Positions 1 through 5,898 of a DNA stretch of 26,478 bases are shown here, piece by piece. The stretch covers positions 1 through 26,478 of IMG/VR virus record IMGVR_UViG_3300008107_000642; one strand, 5' to 3'. Made by a program: the position numbers and the translations under genes. Origin of the DNA: a virus. Positions within the stretch are counted from its first letter, which is position 1; every line of letters starts with the position of its first letter. The notes beneath the pieces were generated by a model. The model had not been told where the DNA came from. It made no database searches and saw nothing but the letters and a program-made list of their open reading frames with translations.

Positions 1-530
1 AATTCACCACCACGTCCACCACCTCTAATGTTCTCATTAATGGATTGTTCTTTTTCTACTTTTTCTTTTAGTTTTTCTACAGAGTCTACTACTTTACTAC
101 AATTAGATAATGCATTCATTACTTTAGTAATATCATAAATAGGTTTACCCATTCTGTCTTTTAAAGTATAATCTACATTAGCAAAGTATTTACGTGTAGC
201 ATCTAATCCTTTAAGTGCATCTTCTAAGAATCCTAATGTTGGAGTTTTTTGTAACTCTTTGTATTTATCACAAGCCTTGTAGATTACATCATCTGGTAAC
301 CAACTGGTAGGCAACTTAAGATCTTCTATGATAGATTTACTCCTTATTTCTTCAGGGTATGTCTTATATAATGACTTATAATCTGTACTAAAATATACAT
401 ACGCAAGTTCTTTAGTAGAGATACTTTTATCTTTGGTTTTGTCTCTTTGTACAATTGCATTAAATTGGTCTATAAGTAAACACTCTGCATTTACTATAGG
501 TTGGTTATTAACTAAATCAAATAGTCTCAT
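1..530 (-). CDS. Conserved phage protein, partial (C-terminus beyond left edge)
   Basis: An open frame reads leftward from an ATG at 530 and is still open at base 1, so only the first 176 residues are visible. It starts MRLFDLVNNQP and is mostly helical and charged, with no catalytic motif I recognise. Near the visible end is a lysine/glutamate-rich stretch followed by a Gly/Arg patch (RGGGRGGE). The start overlaps the last 14 bases of the HU/IHF-like gene, which suggests translational coupling. Its position at the head of the minus-strand block makes a virion-related role plausible, but that is inference. Function unknown. Confidence 0.8.
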   Translation of the reverse strand, partial: MRLFDLVNNQPIVNAECLLIDQFNAIVQRDKTKDKSISTKELAYVYFSTDYKSLYKTYPEEIRSKSIIEDLKLPTSWLPDDVIYKACDKYKELQKTPTLGFLEDALKGLDATRKYFANVDYTLKDRMGKPIYDITKVMNALSNCSKVVDSVEKLKEKVEKEQSINENIRGGGRGGE

Positions 531-753
531 TACTTTCCTCTTCTTCTTTCTTTCTTTTATAATGATTTACTTTTCTTTCTGAGATAGCAAATATACCTAA
601 GTCAGGCAATCTTACATTCTTAAGTTCACCTTTCTTAATTATTTCTCTAGTAAAAGTAAATTGACTTTGTACTATTAACTCTATTACTATCTCAGGTAGT
701 TTGTATTTATCTGATAATTGTTTTATAAACTTATTTAAAGTAGGATCACTCAT
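517..753 (-). CDS. HU/IHF-like DNA-binding protein
   Basis: 78 residues, a little shorter than the usual 90 of HU/IHF subunits. The N-terminal half is the expected helical dimerisation region (LNKFIKQLSDKYKLPEIVIELIVQSQF). The KGELKNVRLPDLGIFAISERK segment matches the beta region leading to the DNA-binding arm (pattern G-x-V-x-L-x-x-x-G-x-F). The C-terminus is basic, then acidic, in place of a full arm. IHF-like proteins are recurrent in crAss-like phages and would bend or package DNA. It overlaps the preceding gene by 8 bases and the following gene by 14. Confidence 0.7.
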   Translation of the reverse strand: MSDPTLNKFIKQLSDKYKLPEIVIELIVQSQFTFTREIIKKGELKNVRLPDLGIFAISERKVNHYKRKKEEEESNETI

Positions 754-931
754 AGCATTCTTTTATAAATATTTCTAACTTATGTTCATGGTCTCCAGGT
801 GTAAGTATTATTTCATATGTATATTGAGGATGGTGCTTTACAAACTTAACAAGTAAGTTCTTGTAGGCTATATGGAGTTTAATAACTTCCATAAGATCAT
901 TATATTCATATTTATAATTACCTTCTACCAA
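746..931 (-). CDS. Small hypothetical protein
   Basis: 61 residues with no recognisable domain; contains an HHPQYTYEIILTPGDHEH stretch rich in His and acidic residues. It overlaps both flanking genes (14 bases upstream, 8 downstream), the usual arrangement of this operon, which is the main support that it is real. Confidence 0.6.
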   Translation of the reverse strand: MVEGNYKYEYNDLMEVIKLHIAYKNLLVKFVKHHPQYTYEIILTPGDHEHKLEIFIKECYE

Positions 932-1286
932 TGTCTAAAGTATAGTTAATATTTAGTTTATTGTCAACCTCTTCTAATTTAAGTATCAAACTATTCTTAG
1001 TAATAAACTTCTTTCTACGCAATCTAAGCATGTTGTTGTTAAACTGTGCTTTTGATATACCCAATAACGTAGTTATTTTAGCTTTGGTTACAGGATTAAA
1101 GATAATTTTATCTCTTTGTTCTTTAGATAAATGCTTGTATAACCAGTCTATATATAAGATATTACTTAATACTTCTATTTCTGTTGGATCTAACTTATTA
1201 GGCCCAAGTACTGGGTTTAACAGAGAAAGGTATTGTTTATATACCTTATCTCTATCTGTATTTATCTTGATATCCATATTACTCAA
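918..1286 (-). CDS. Predicted helix-turn-helix protein
   Basis: 122 residues. The central part (LDPTEIEVLSNILYID, then ITTLLGISKAQFNNNMLRLR) reads as a helix-turn-helix with a putative recognition helix after LGISKAQ, and the rest has the alternating pattern of a winged helix. Similar small HTH proteins sit among late or virion genes of crAss-like phages, so a transcriptional role is plausible. Two starts are possible three codons apart (ATG at 1286 or 1277); the first overlaps the end of the GroES-like gene by 8 bases. Partner and target unknown. Confidence 0.65.
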   Translation of the reverse strand: MSNMDIKINTDRDKVYKQYLSLLNPVLGPNKLDPTEIEVLSNILYIDWLYKHLSKEQRDKIIFNPVTKAKITTLLGISKAQFNNNMLRLRRKKFITKNSLILKLEEVDNKLNINYTLDIGRR

Positions 1287-1551
1287 CTATTTCTCCTAGG
1301 ATATAACCTTCACTTATTTGGAAGTATGACTTACCATCTAGTTTAAACATTACTGTATTAGGTTTATCTCTAAGTAGAACTCTCATTCCTACTTTAGCAA
1401 AAGAGCAGTCTTCAGATATTGCTAATATTTTAAAAGATCTGTCTGATTGTTGAATTTGCATATCCATTGAAAGTAGAATACCTGATTCAGTTTCTTCTTC
1501 TCCAATTACAAATGACTTACTTGCTGGTCTGTATTTAATTTTGTTTTCCAT
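1279..1551 (-). CDS. GroES-like co-chaperonin
   Basis: 90 residues, close to the 95-97 of bacterial GroES. After an N-terminal strand, SGILLSMDM is followed by FKILAISEDCSFAKVGMRVLL and ends in GYILGEIVE. This matches the Cpn10 order: GI(V/L)L loop region, K(V/I)LA(V/I), KVGD.V, and a C-terminal (D/Y)IL..I. The region corresponding to the mobile loop is degenerate, as in phage GroES analogues such as T4 gp31. A phage co-chaperonin would act with host GroEL, most likely in capsid protein folding, which fits a virion-linked operon. The assignment is by eye and moderate. Confidence 0.5.
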   Translation of the reverse strand: MENKIKYRPASKSFVIGEEETESGILLSMDMQIQQSDRSFKILAISEDCSFAKVGMRVLLRDKPNTVMFKLDGKSYFQISEGYILGEIVE

Positions 1552-1581
1552 CTCACTTATCTCCTATTGTTTATTGTTATA

Positions 1582-1800
1582 TTATTCTTTATCTAAAACT
1601 TCTACATCTGTAGTACATATCCAAGCTCCTCTGGATCCCATATCTGGAAAGAATTTAAACTCTAAGTCATAACTTTGGTCACTTGGTGTATAGATAGTAG
1701 GAAACTTTTTGTTTATCTTTTCTACTTTGCTTTCACTGTTAATGTGGTTGTATGCATTATTCAACTCCTCTACAGTCAACTTCACTTTTGTTGTTTTCAT
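1582..1800 (-). CDS. Hypothetical protein
   Basis: 72 residues starting MKTTKVKLTVEELNNAY; mixed alpha/beta pattern, C-terminal half with GSRGAWICTT. No known domain recognised. It sits between the GroES-like gene and the 115-aa gene with short spacers. Confidence 0.6.
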   Translation of the reverse strand: MKTTKVKLTVEELNNAYNHINSESKVEKINKKFPTIYTPSDQSYDLEFKFFPDMGSRGAWICTTDVEVLDKE

Positions 1801-1806
1801 TGGTTC

Positions 1807-2154
1807 TTATTTATTAATTAATTTACTAGCTTGGAATCCCATAGTTTCTTGTTTATGGATTAACTTACCAAACTTTAATTCTTTATAATCATCATACTTA
1901 CCTTTTACATATATCTTACCATGATCTCTATGGTATAAGCAAGTAGTATTTCTTAATACAGTTCCAGTATCTGACCATACTTGTCCTACACTTCTAATAT
2001 CTTCTATGTAAATAGTTTCCTTTCTTTTAGCGTTCTTCTTTACTAGTGTTTCTTTGGTAGTAAGAATACCATCTATTTCTTCATCCTTAGAATCATAAAT
2101 ATCAGATATTATTACTACCTCTAAAACATCACTATTATAAAGTTCTTTTAACAT
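1807..2154 (-). CDS. Hypothetical protein, first gene after an internal promoter
   Basis: 115 residues, beta-rich (LEVVIISDIYDSKDEEIDGIL, later YVKGKYDDYKELKFGKLI), no signal peptide or membrane segment, no family recognised. It begins about 20 bases downstream of the transcription start predicted from the promoter at 2180-2210. It is therefore probably the first gene of a unit running through the GroES-like, HTH and IHF-like genes. Confidence 0.65.
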   Translation of the reverse strand: MLKELYNSDVLEVVIISDIYDSKDEEIDGILTTKETLVKKNAKRKETIYIEDIRSVGQVWSDTGTVLRNTTCLYHRDHGKIYVKGKYDDYKELKFGKLIHKQETMGFQASKLINK

Positions 2155-2179
2155 AGTCTTATATTTAGTTTATTGTATA

Positions 2180-2210
2180 CAAAAATAGGTAGGATAAATC
2201 ATTTCTGCAA
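2180..2210 (-). promoter_or_regulatory. Bacteroidetes-type promoter (-33 TTG, -7 TATTTTTG)
   Basis: On the minus strand, TTG (complement of 2208-2210) is separated by exactly 20 bases from TATTTTTG (complement of 2180-2187), matching the Bacteroidetes TAnnTTTG -7 element and the TTG -33 element. The predicted start of transcription is near 2174, about 20 bases before the ATG at 2154. Confidence 0.65.
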
Positions 2211-2275
2211 CAATTTGGAAGGTTATTTTATGATTAAAGTACTAATCAACTGATACTAAATATGTTAAAATACTA

Positions 2276-2899
2276 CTATAGATAATCTTTCATTTCATGG
2301 TCTAATAACCTCATTGCAATTTTGTCAGTACCAAAAGCTTCTAATTGGTCTACCCAGTTTTGCATTTTATCATGCTCTTCTACTTGTTCCTTTAGATACT
2401 TAAGAGCTAACTCATATAACATATGATCTGCTTTTTTAAATGCAGCATCAGCTAACTTCTTACATTGAGTACTTACTTCTACTTCATGATCAAAAGACAT
2501 TTGTATAATCTGAGGCAGTCCTGTAAAATCCTGTTGTGGTTGATCTAACCTAGGAGTTACTGGTTGTATACCAAAAGAAAGAATATAAGTTCTTGCAAAG
2601 TCTGCATGTGCCATTTCTTCATCAGAGTATTTATCCCATAATTTAGAAGCATTAACATATCCTTTATTACTTAGGTACATAGCCATTGCTTTGTATACTC
2701 TACTAGAGTACTCTTCTTGTTGTATTCTGTAGTTAAGAAAATCTACCATATCCTCAGTAATAAGTGGATTCATAGTTTTCTTAGAAGGTACTGCTGTAGT
2801 AGCTCCTTTACTTGGAGTAGCTATACTAGGTGTTCCAGTACTAGCACTGTTTTTCATTGTTGTTGTTAAAGCTTTAAGAAGCTCTTTGTCCATTGCCAT
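2276..2899 (-). CDS. Ferritin-like protein with N-terminal extension
   Basis: 207 residues, against about 165 for bacterial ferritin. Residues 1-45 are a Ser/Thr/Pro/Ala-rich extension, then a four-helix ferritin domain from about 46. Iron-site residues align with E. coli FtnA: E62 in EEYSS, E95 and H98 in EEMAH, E139 in DHEVE, and E171-Q172 with E174/E175 in EQVEE. The ferroxidase centre therefore looks complete. Ferritins oxidise Fe(II) and store it in a 24-mer cage. In a phage it could be a host-derived iron or oxidative-stress protein or a particle component; the extension could tether it, but that is inference. The next gene in the operon starts beyond a separate promoter. Confidence 0.85.
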   Translation of the reverse strand: MAMDKELLKALTTTMKNSASTGTPSIATPSKGATTAVPSKKTMNPLITEDMVDFLNYRIQQEEYSSRVYKAMAMYLSNKGYVNASKLWDKYSDEEMAHADFARTYILSFGIQPVTPRLDQPQQDFTGLPQIIQMSFDHEVEVSTQCKKLADAAFKKADHMLYELALKYLKEQVEEHDKMQNWVDQLEAFGTDKIAMRLLDHEMKDYL

Positions 2900-2922
2900 T
2901 TATTTAATTTATTAATTGTTTA

Positions 2923-3171
2923 TTACGCTACAAGATAATCTGGTTCATACCCTACTACCTTATTATAGACCAATAGTATTACCTTAATACCATTAACTCT
3001 AATTTCATTCAATATAGTATCACTATGTATATCACTAAACTCACTTAATTCTTCTACTAATTCTTTATATTCTAAAGGAGTTAGGTTTATACTTAATACC
3101 TTAGTTTTTGGTTTCTTATATAACTCCTCTTCAACATAGTTAGTTATATATTCTAACATTGATTCTTCCAC
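2923..3171 (-). CDS. Hypothetical protein, first gene of the leftward block
   Basis: 82 acidic residues beginning MEESMLEYITNYVEEELYKK; helical N-terminus, then a beta-strand pattern (IRVNGIKVILLVYNKVVGYE). No domain recognised. It is the first gene downstream of the long leader that starts near 3457 and is followed after 23 bases by the ferritin-like gene, so the two are probably co-transcribed. Confidence 0.65.
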   Translation of the reverse strand: MEESMLEYITNYVEEELYKKPKTKVLSINLTPLEYKELVEELSEFSDIHSDTILNEIRVNGIKVILLVYNKVVGYEPDYLVA

Positions 3172-3457
3172 TTCATTAATTGTAATTTTGTTTATAATTG
3201 AACATAACTATCCCCTTGATTTTGCTGACAGTTAATTGCTTAACTGCGATTTTAACTCCTAAGTAATTTTCAACTGCCGTCTTTAGCCTACAAGGGTAGT
3301 TTTACCTACTATTATTCCCTTCCAGTTTACTTTACTTTTAGAAGTCTGTTTTGTAGTTACAGGGGACAACCTTTCTATTATTTATAGATACTAACCCTAT
3401 GTCTAAGTTCCTAATACAAGTTGTGCCTCAGAACTGATATTGTGGTAAACAATACTA
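3172..3457 (-). ncRNA. Long structured 5' leader of the leftward operon (candidate)
   Basis: No gene fits this stretch. From the promoter at 3464-3494 transcription would run about 285 nt before the ATG at 3171. The sequence has a perfect 7-bp hairpin at 3229-3246, which on the minus strand has a GCAA (GNRA-type) loop. A longer helix pairs 3206-3210 with 3297-3301 and 3213-3218 with 3291-3296 and encloses that hairpin. A smaller hairpin pairs CTGT with ACAG upstream of GGGGAC around 3340-3365. GNRA loop orientation favours the minus strand. It could be a cis-acting leader or a separate RNA. Confidence 0.45.
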
Positions 3458-3463
3458 CGGATG

Positions 3464-3494
3464 CAAAACTATATAATAAGAATTTAAAAAGCAA
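3464..3494 (-). promoter_or_regulatory. Bacteroidetes-type promoter of the leftward block
   Basis: On the minus strand TTG (complement of 3492-3494) lies exactly 20 bases from TAGTTTTG (complement of 3464-3471), fitting TTG-N20-TAnnTTTG. The predicted start of transcription is near 3457. An inverted repeat lies 8 bases beyond its -33 element. Confidence 0.65.
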
Positions 3495-3502
3495 GAGAAA
3501 TG

Positions 3503-3517
3503 TGAAAATTATTTTCA
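3503..3517. repeat. Perfect inverted repeat upstream of the leftward promoter
   Basis: TGAAAAT-T-ATTTTCA is a perfect 7+7 dyad just upstream of the -33 element of the leftward promoter, followed to about 3575 by A/T tracts with further TTTTCA copies. It could be an operator or an upstream activating element; no binding protein can be named from sequence. Confidence 0.4.
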
Positions 3518-3630
3518 TATCCATATAGCTAAAAATGTGTTTTCAAAAAAAATTTTATAAAAAATATTTTCAAACATAGCATATGTAGCTGTGTGGGTAT
3601 CACCCTAGTTGTTAACCCCTACTAAGTTTT

Positions 3631-3653
3631 GGCGGGGCGGATGCCCCAGTGCC
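3631..3653. repeat. GC-rich hairpin upstream of the 122-aa gene
   Basis: GGGGC (3634-3638) and GCCCC (3643-3647) pair around a GGAT loop, and the helix can continue as GGC/GCC (3631-3633 with 3651-3653) past a 3-base bulge. CCCC at 3616-3619 offers an alternative pairing with the same GGGG. No U-tract follows, so it is not an ordinary terminator. It stands out strongly in an AT-rich genome. Confidence 0.5.
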
Positions 3654-3700
3654 AGCTTAAACTAACGTCTTGACGGTGTGTGGATAACCGTTGTTTTATT

Positions 3701-4069
3701 ATGGCTACTATATGTCTAAGTGCTGAAGCTGTTGAGTTTACAAATGAAGATGGGAGTGTCTTCACAAGCTCACAAGTTACTTTCGCTGACCCTAATACAG
3801 GTGTTTGCGTTACCCGCTTAATGAAACCTATGATGTACAAGCTGTACAAAGTAGGGAGTGAGTACCCATTAATCCGTGTACAAAAAGTACAAACAGAGGA
3901 TTACAAGATTGGGGACAACACCGTGAACACCATTTCTTTGTGCATTATGCACGGAGAAAGCGTGGAGTTTGCTGCGGAGCAAGCTGGGGTTACCTTGCGT
4001 AAGCAAGCTGTTGCAGAGCCACTTGTGGAACCTGCAGAAAAGAACAGTGCGGAAGCACTGGTTCCATAA
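3701..4069 (+). CDS. Hypothetical protein of unusual base composition
   Basis: 122 residues from ATG 3701 (the frame also allows GTG at 3680, less likely). The first 85 residues look like a small beta-rich domain (TICLSAEAVEF, SSQVTFADPNTGVCVTRL, YPLIRVQKV). The tail from about 88 is Ala/Glu/Pro-rich and probably disordered. No family recognised; a small nucleic-acid-binding fold is possible but unsupported. GC is roughly 45% against about 30% around it, and codons such as GCG, CGT and ACC are common here and rare in the neighbours, suggesting separate origin. No Bacteroidetes-type promoter was found in front of it. Confidence 0.6.
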   Translation: MATICLSAEAVEFTNEDGSVFTSSQVTFADPNTGVCVTRLMKPMMYKLYKVGSEYPLIRVQKVQTEDYKIGDNTVNTISLCIMHGESVEFAAEQAGVTLRKQAVAEPLVEPAEKNSAEALVP

Positions 4070-4071
4070 CT

Positions 4072-4149
4072 ATGGGGCTATCCTGTGTGTCTATACTTTA
4101 TGTCTACTCTTTGTGGACATTCTGTATGGACATACGGGATATTTTTTAA
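4072..4149 (+). CDS. Possible tiny hydrophobic peptide
   Basis: A 25-codon frame opens two bases after the stop of the 122-aa gene (MGLSCVSILYVYSLW...). It is hydrophobic enough for a single membrane segment and shares the island's composition. Support is only position and character; it may not be translated. Confidence 0.22.
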   Translation: MGLSCVSILYVYSLWTFCMDIRDIF

Positions 4150-4191
4150 TGAGGCTTAATAAAAATAGACTCTGAATGTTTTATGTGTATT

Positions 4192-4209
4192 GATGTGGTT
4201 AACTACATC
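4192..4209. repeat. 18-bp near-perfect palindrome
   Basis: GATGTGGTTAACTACATC is symmetric about 4200/4201 except for one G-T position. With no loop it is more likely a protein-binding dyad than an RNA hairpin. It lies between the GC-rich island and an AT-rich stretch (4246-4275), in the divergent control region. Confidence 0.45.
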
Positions 4210-4222
4210 TCACAAACACTTT

Positions 4223-4240
4223 AACCAAACATTTGGTTTT
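4223..4240 (+). terminator. Weak terminator-like inverted repeat
   Basis: AACCAA (4223-4228) and TTGGTT (4233-4238) form a 6-bp stem with a 4-base loop, then a short T-run (4237-4240). It could end transcription of the 122-aa gene. The stem is short and could instead be an operator-like dyad. Confidence 0.3.
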
Positions 4241-4280
4241 CTCAAAATATAGTTATATTATATTTAATATAGCTAATAAT

Positions 4281-4439
4281 TACTCTTATCCAAGCAGGTA
4301 TTAACACCAGAAGATTGATGTATTATTCATCTTCCAATAGGGAAATCAAGGGTTGCAACCTTGTAAGAGTACACTAGGGTGAGTTAGGGAATAATAGTCA
4401 ACATTCATATTGTCTGATGTATCAGAAATGTTCTACCCT
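4281..4439 (+). ncRNA. Candidate multi-branched structured RNA
   Basis: There is no gene here. A perfect 8-bp closing helix (4281-4288 with 4364-4371) encloses two hairpins, 4310-4315/4329-4334 and 4347-4351/4359-4363. The latter abuts the closing helix, as in a multi-helix junction. A second domain follows: 4376-4380 pairs with 4435-4439 around 4400-4405/4427-4432, whose tip is CTGA-TGTA-TCAG. A terminator-like hairpin lies at 4469-4526 and a gene begins at 4555. That layout fits a riboswitch or attenuated leader, or a stand-alone phage RNA. I do not recognise a known riboswitch consensus. Confidence 0.45.
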
Positions 4440-4468
4440 TTCCATTCTTTTTAAATTATTATCTTATT

Positions 4469-4526
4469 ATAACAAGCAGAGTACATTGTACTATTGGATG
4501 GACATACACCTGCTTGTTATTTTTTC
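4469..4526 (+). terminator. Terminator-like hairpin after the structured RNA
   Basis: ATAACAAGCAG (4469-4479) pairs perfectly over 11 bp with 4510-4520 and is followed by a T-run. Inside is a second perfect hairpin, AGTAC-ATT-GTACT (4480-4492), stacked on the outer stem, with an unpaired stretch 4493-4509. The long inner part is unusual for a simple terminator and suggests a structured 3' domain or attenuator. Confidence 0.6.
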
Positions 4527-4554
4527 TTATTATTAATTAATTAAAATACAAACT

Positions 4555-4761
4555 ATGTATACGCACAAAAAGATTACCAATGAGAGGTTTTCCATAAGAT
4601 TCTGTACAATAGCAGAATATATGGGATTCAAAAGAGTTGGTCCATTTGAGAAGTTACTTAAACAAATGCATCCTCATGCAAAGTTAGCCTTTGCTATGGG
4701 ACATGCAAGAGTTGCAAGACTTCTTGTGGAGATAACCTACTTTAAAAGAGAGGAACAATAG
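4555..4761 (+). CDS. Small hypothetical protein, first gene after the structured RNA
   Basis: 68 basic residues (MYTHKKITNERFSIRF...), helical in the second half (FEKLLKQMHPHAKLAFAMGHARVARLLVEI). No family recognised. The start is preceded by AAAATACAAACTATG, the local form of the A-rich start signal. The TAG stop lies in the loop of a terminator hairpin, so the gene is probably a single transcription unit controlled by the upstream RNA element. Confidence 0.65.
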   Translation: MYTHKKITNERFSIRFCTIAEYMGFKRVGPFEKLLKQMHPHAKLAFAMGHARVARLLVEITYFKREEQ

Positions 4762-4775
4762 TACTCTCTTTTTTT
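4744..4775 (+). terminator. Intrinsic terminator overlapping a stop codon
   Basis: AAAAGAGAG (4744-4752) pairs with 4764-4772 over 9 bp around an 11-base loop holding the TAG stop of the 68-aa gene, then continues as a T-run. Confidence 0.7.
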
Positions 4776-4808
4776 ATTAATGCATCAATCTAGTTTCACA
4801 AGGACTAG

Positions 4809-4918
4809 CAGTTGTAATACCTGAATAGGTAACAAAAAAAAATAAAAGTAGGCATAATAATAGGCTTTGATAGTATTCATGTAAGGACCTGTTTGAAGTA
4901 GCTTTTTTATTACAACTG
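4809..4918 (+). ncRNA. Candidate structured RNA closed by an 11-bp stem
   Basis: This gene-free stretch lies between a terminator and the ORF at 4963. CAGTTGTAATA (4809-4819) is perfectly complementary to 4908-4918, 88 bases later. Inside, ACCT-GAAT-AGGT (4819-4830) forms a small hairpin, followed by an A-run and a stretch with no strong pairing. A perfect 11-bp long-range match in 110 bases is unlikely to be chance, but strand and function are open. Confidence 0.4.
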
Positions 4919-4962
4919 AATGCAGAGTGATAATTAATAACTAACTTAAAACACATAAAACT

Positions 4963-5139
4963 ATGGGAAAAATAGAAATGCTAGCTATACAATTAGCTAA
5001 CGCTATTGTTGACAACAATGATAATGTTGAAAACATAGAAGAGTCTTATGCTGTACTTGGTATAGCAATGAATAAAATCTTGACAGAAATTAAACTTGCT
5101 CATATGTCAAGAGCTAATGAATTAAGAGAGATGCACTAG
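4963..5139 (+). CDS. Small helical hypothetical protein
   Basis: 58 residues (MGKIEMLAIQLANAIVDNND...), predicted almost wholly helical, no family recognised. It is preceded by AAACACATAAAACTATG, the repeated start signal of this block, and its TAG stop lies inside a terminator hairpin. Confidence 0.65.
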   Translation: MGKIEMLAIQLANAIVDNNDNVENIEESYAVLGIAMNKILTEIKLAHMSRANELREMH

Positions 5140-5154
5140 CACTCTCTTTTTATT
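5124..5154 (+). terminator. Intrinsic terminator overlapping a stop codon
   Basis: AAGAGAG (5124-5130) pairs with 5142-5148; the loop contains the TAG of the 58-aa gene, and TT-rich sequence follows. Confidence 0.65.
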
Positions 5155-5179
5155 TAACTAATTAAACACACATAAAACT

Positions 5180-5278
5180 ATGGAAAAGATATTTAACATT
5201 GCAGCTATTGCAACAATAGCATTTTTAGTAGTAGGAGCTAGTGTATTACTTGCTTCTACATTGTATAACATATTATAA
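5180..5278 (+). CDS. One-helix membrane peptide
   Basis: 32 residues: a short MEKIFNI lead and one hydrophobic helix (AAIATIAFLVVGASVLLAS). Preceded by AAACACACATAAAACTATG. Likely a small inner-membrane peptide; function unknown. Confidence 0.55.
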   Translation: MEKIFNIAAIATIAFLVVGASVLLASTLYNIL

Positions 5279-5296
5279 ACAATTAAACACACAACT

Positions 5297-5638
5297 ATGC
5301 AAAGTGTAATAAGCAAATTTGGAAGAGGTACTATTGTTTTTAATGGTATCCATATTCATTACTTTAGAGTTAGAGTATTGGATAATGAAACTAATTTAAA
5401 TATATGTAATAAGTATGATTTAAATCCTATTAAAGTAACAGCTTTAAAAAAATATAAACATACTGAAAACAAAATAGTTCAAAATTATTTAGAAATCAAT
5501 CTTTTATCTACAGATTATAGTTTCTTTACACAAGAAGCACTTAATATCTATAGAGTATTAAGAGAAGTTGCTATGGATAAATTAGATAAGAAGTATTCTT
5601 TTATCTTAGAAATGTCTAATCCACATATTTATCATTAA
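5297..5638 (+). CDS. Hypothetical protein
   Basis: 113 residues, mixed alpha/beta (TIVFNGIHIHYFRVRVLDNE near the N-terminus), no cysteine pairs beyond one, no membrane segment, no recognised family. It has the A-rich start signal (AAACACACAACTATG) 18 bases after the one-helix peptide. Confidence 0.7.
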   Translation: MQSVISKFGRGTIVFNGIHIHYFRVRVLDNETNLNICNKYDLNPIKVTALKKYKHTENKIVQNYLEINLLSTDYSFFTQEALNIYRVLREVAMDKLDKKYSFILEMSNPHIYH

Positions 5639-5659
5639 TAATTAAAAACACACAAAACT

Positions 5660-5872
5660 ATGAACTCATTTCAAAAAACAACTAAGAGTGGTAAACCTAT
5701 GATTAATAAACACAATAGTTTACCAATTTATGTTAAGTCTATTAATGCCAGACTTAATTTAATCAAAACAGAATTAGGTATTAAAGAAGAAATCAAGAAA
5801 CCTCAGCTTACATTCAAGCATGAGGAAGATGCAACTTGGTTAGATAATTATAGAAACAATTTAAGAGAGTAG
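5660..5872 (+). CDS. Small basic hypothetical protein
   Basis: 70 residues, Lys/Asn-rich (MNSFQKTTKSGKPMINKHNS...), no domain recognised. The start follows AAAACACACAAAACTATG; the TAG stop is part of a terminator stem. Confidence 0.65.
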   Translation: MNSFQKTTKSGKPMINKHNSLPIYVKSINARLNLIKTELGIKEEIKKPQLTFKHEEDATWLDNYRNNLRE

Positions 5873-5890
5873 AAATACTCTCTTTTAATA
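5863..5890 (+). terminator. Intrinsic terminator with GAAA loop, overlapping a stop codon
   Basis: A perfect 9-bp stem pairs 5863-5871 with 5876-5884 around a GAAA tetraloop and is followed by TT-rich bases. The TAG stop of the 70-aa gene is within the stem. Confidence 0.65.
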
Positions 5891-5898
5891 CTATTCTT

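Noticed and set aside
961-1299. Open frame on the plus strand opposite the HTH gene
   Set aside because: It is the antisense of a well-packed minus-strand gene and has no start signal or operon context.
3618-3632. TAnnTTTG-like promoter before the 122-aa gene
   Set aside because: The match is AAGTTTTG with no TTG 20 bases upstream.
3622-3849. Minus-strand frame across the GC-rich island
   Set aside because: It is antisense to the 122-aa gene and spans a hairpin; no start context.
3969-4175. Plus-strand frame overlapping the end of the 122-aa gene
   Set aside because: Out-of-frame shadow of that gene's 3' end; composition follows the other frame.
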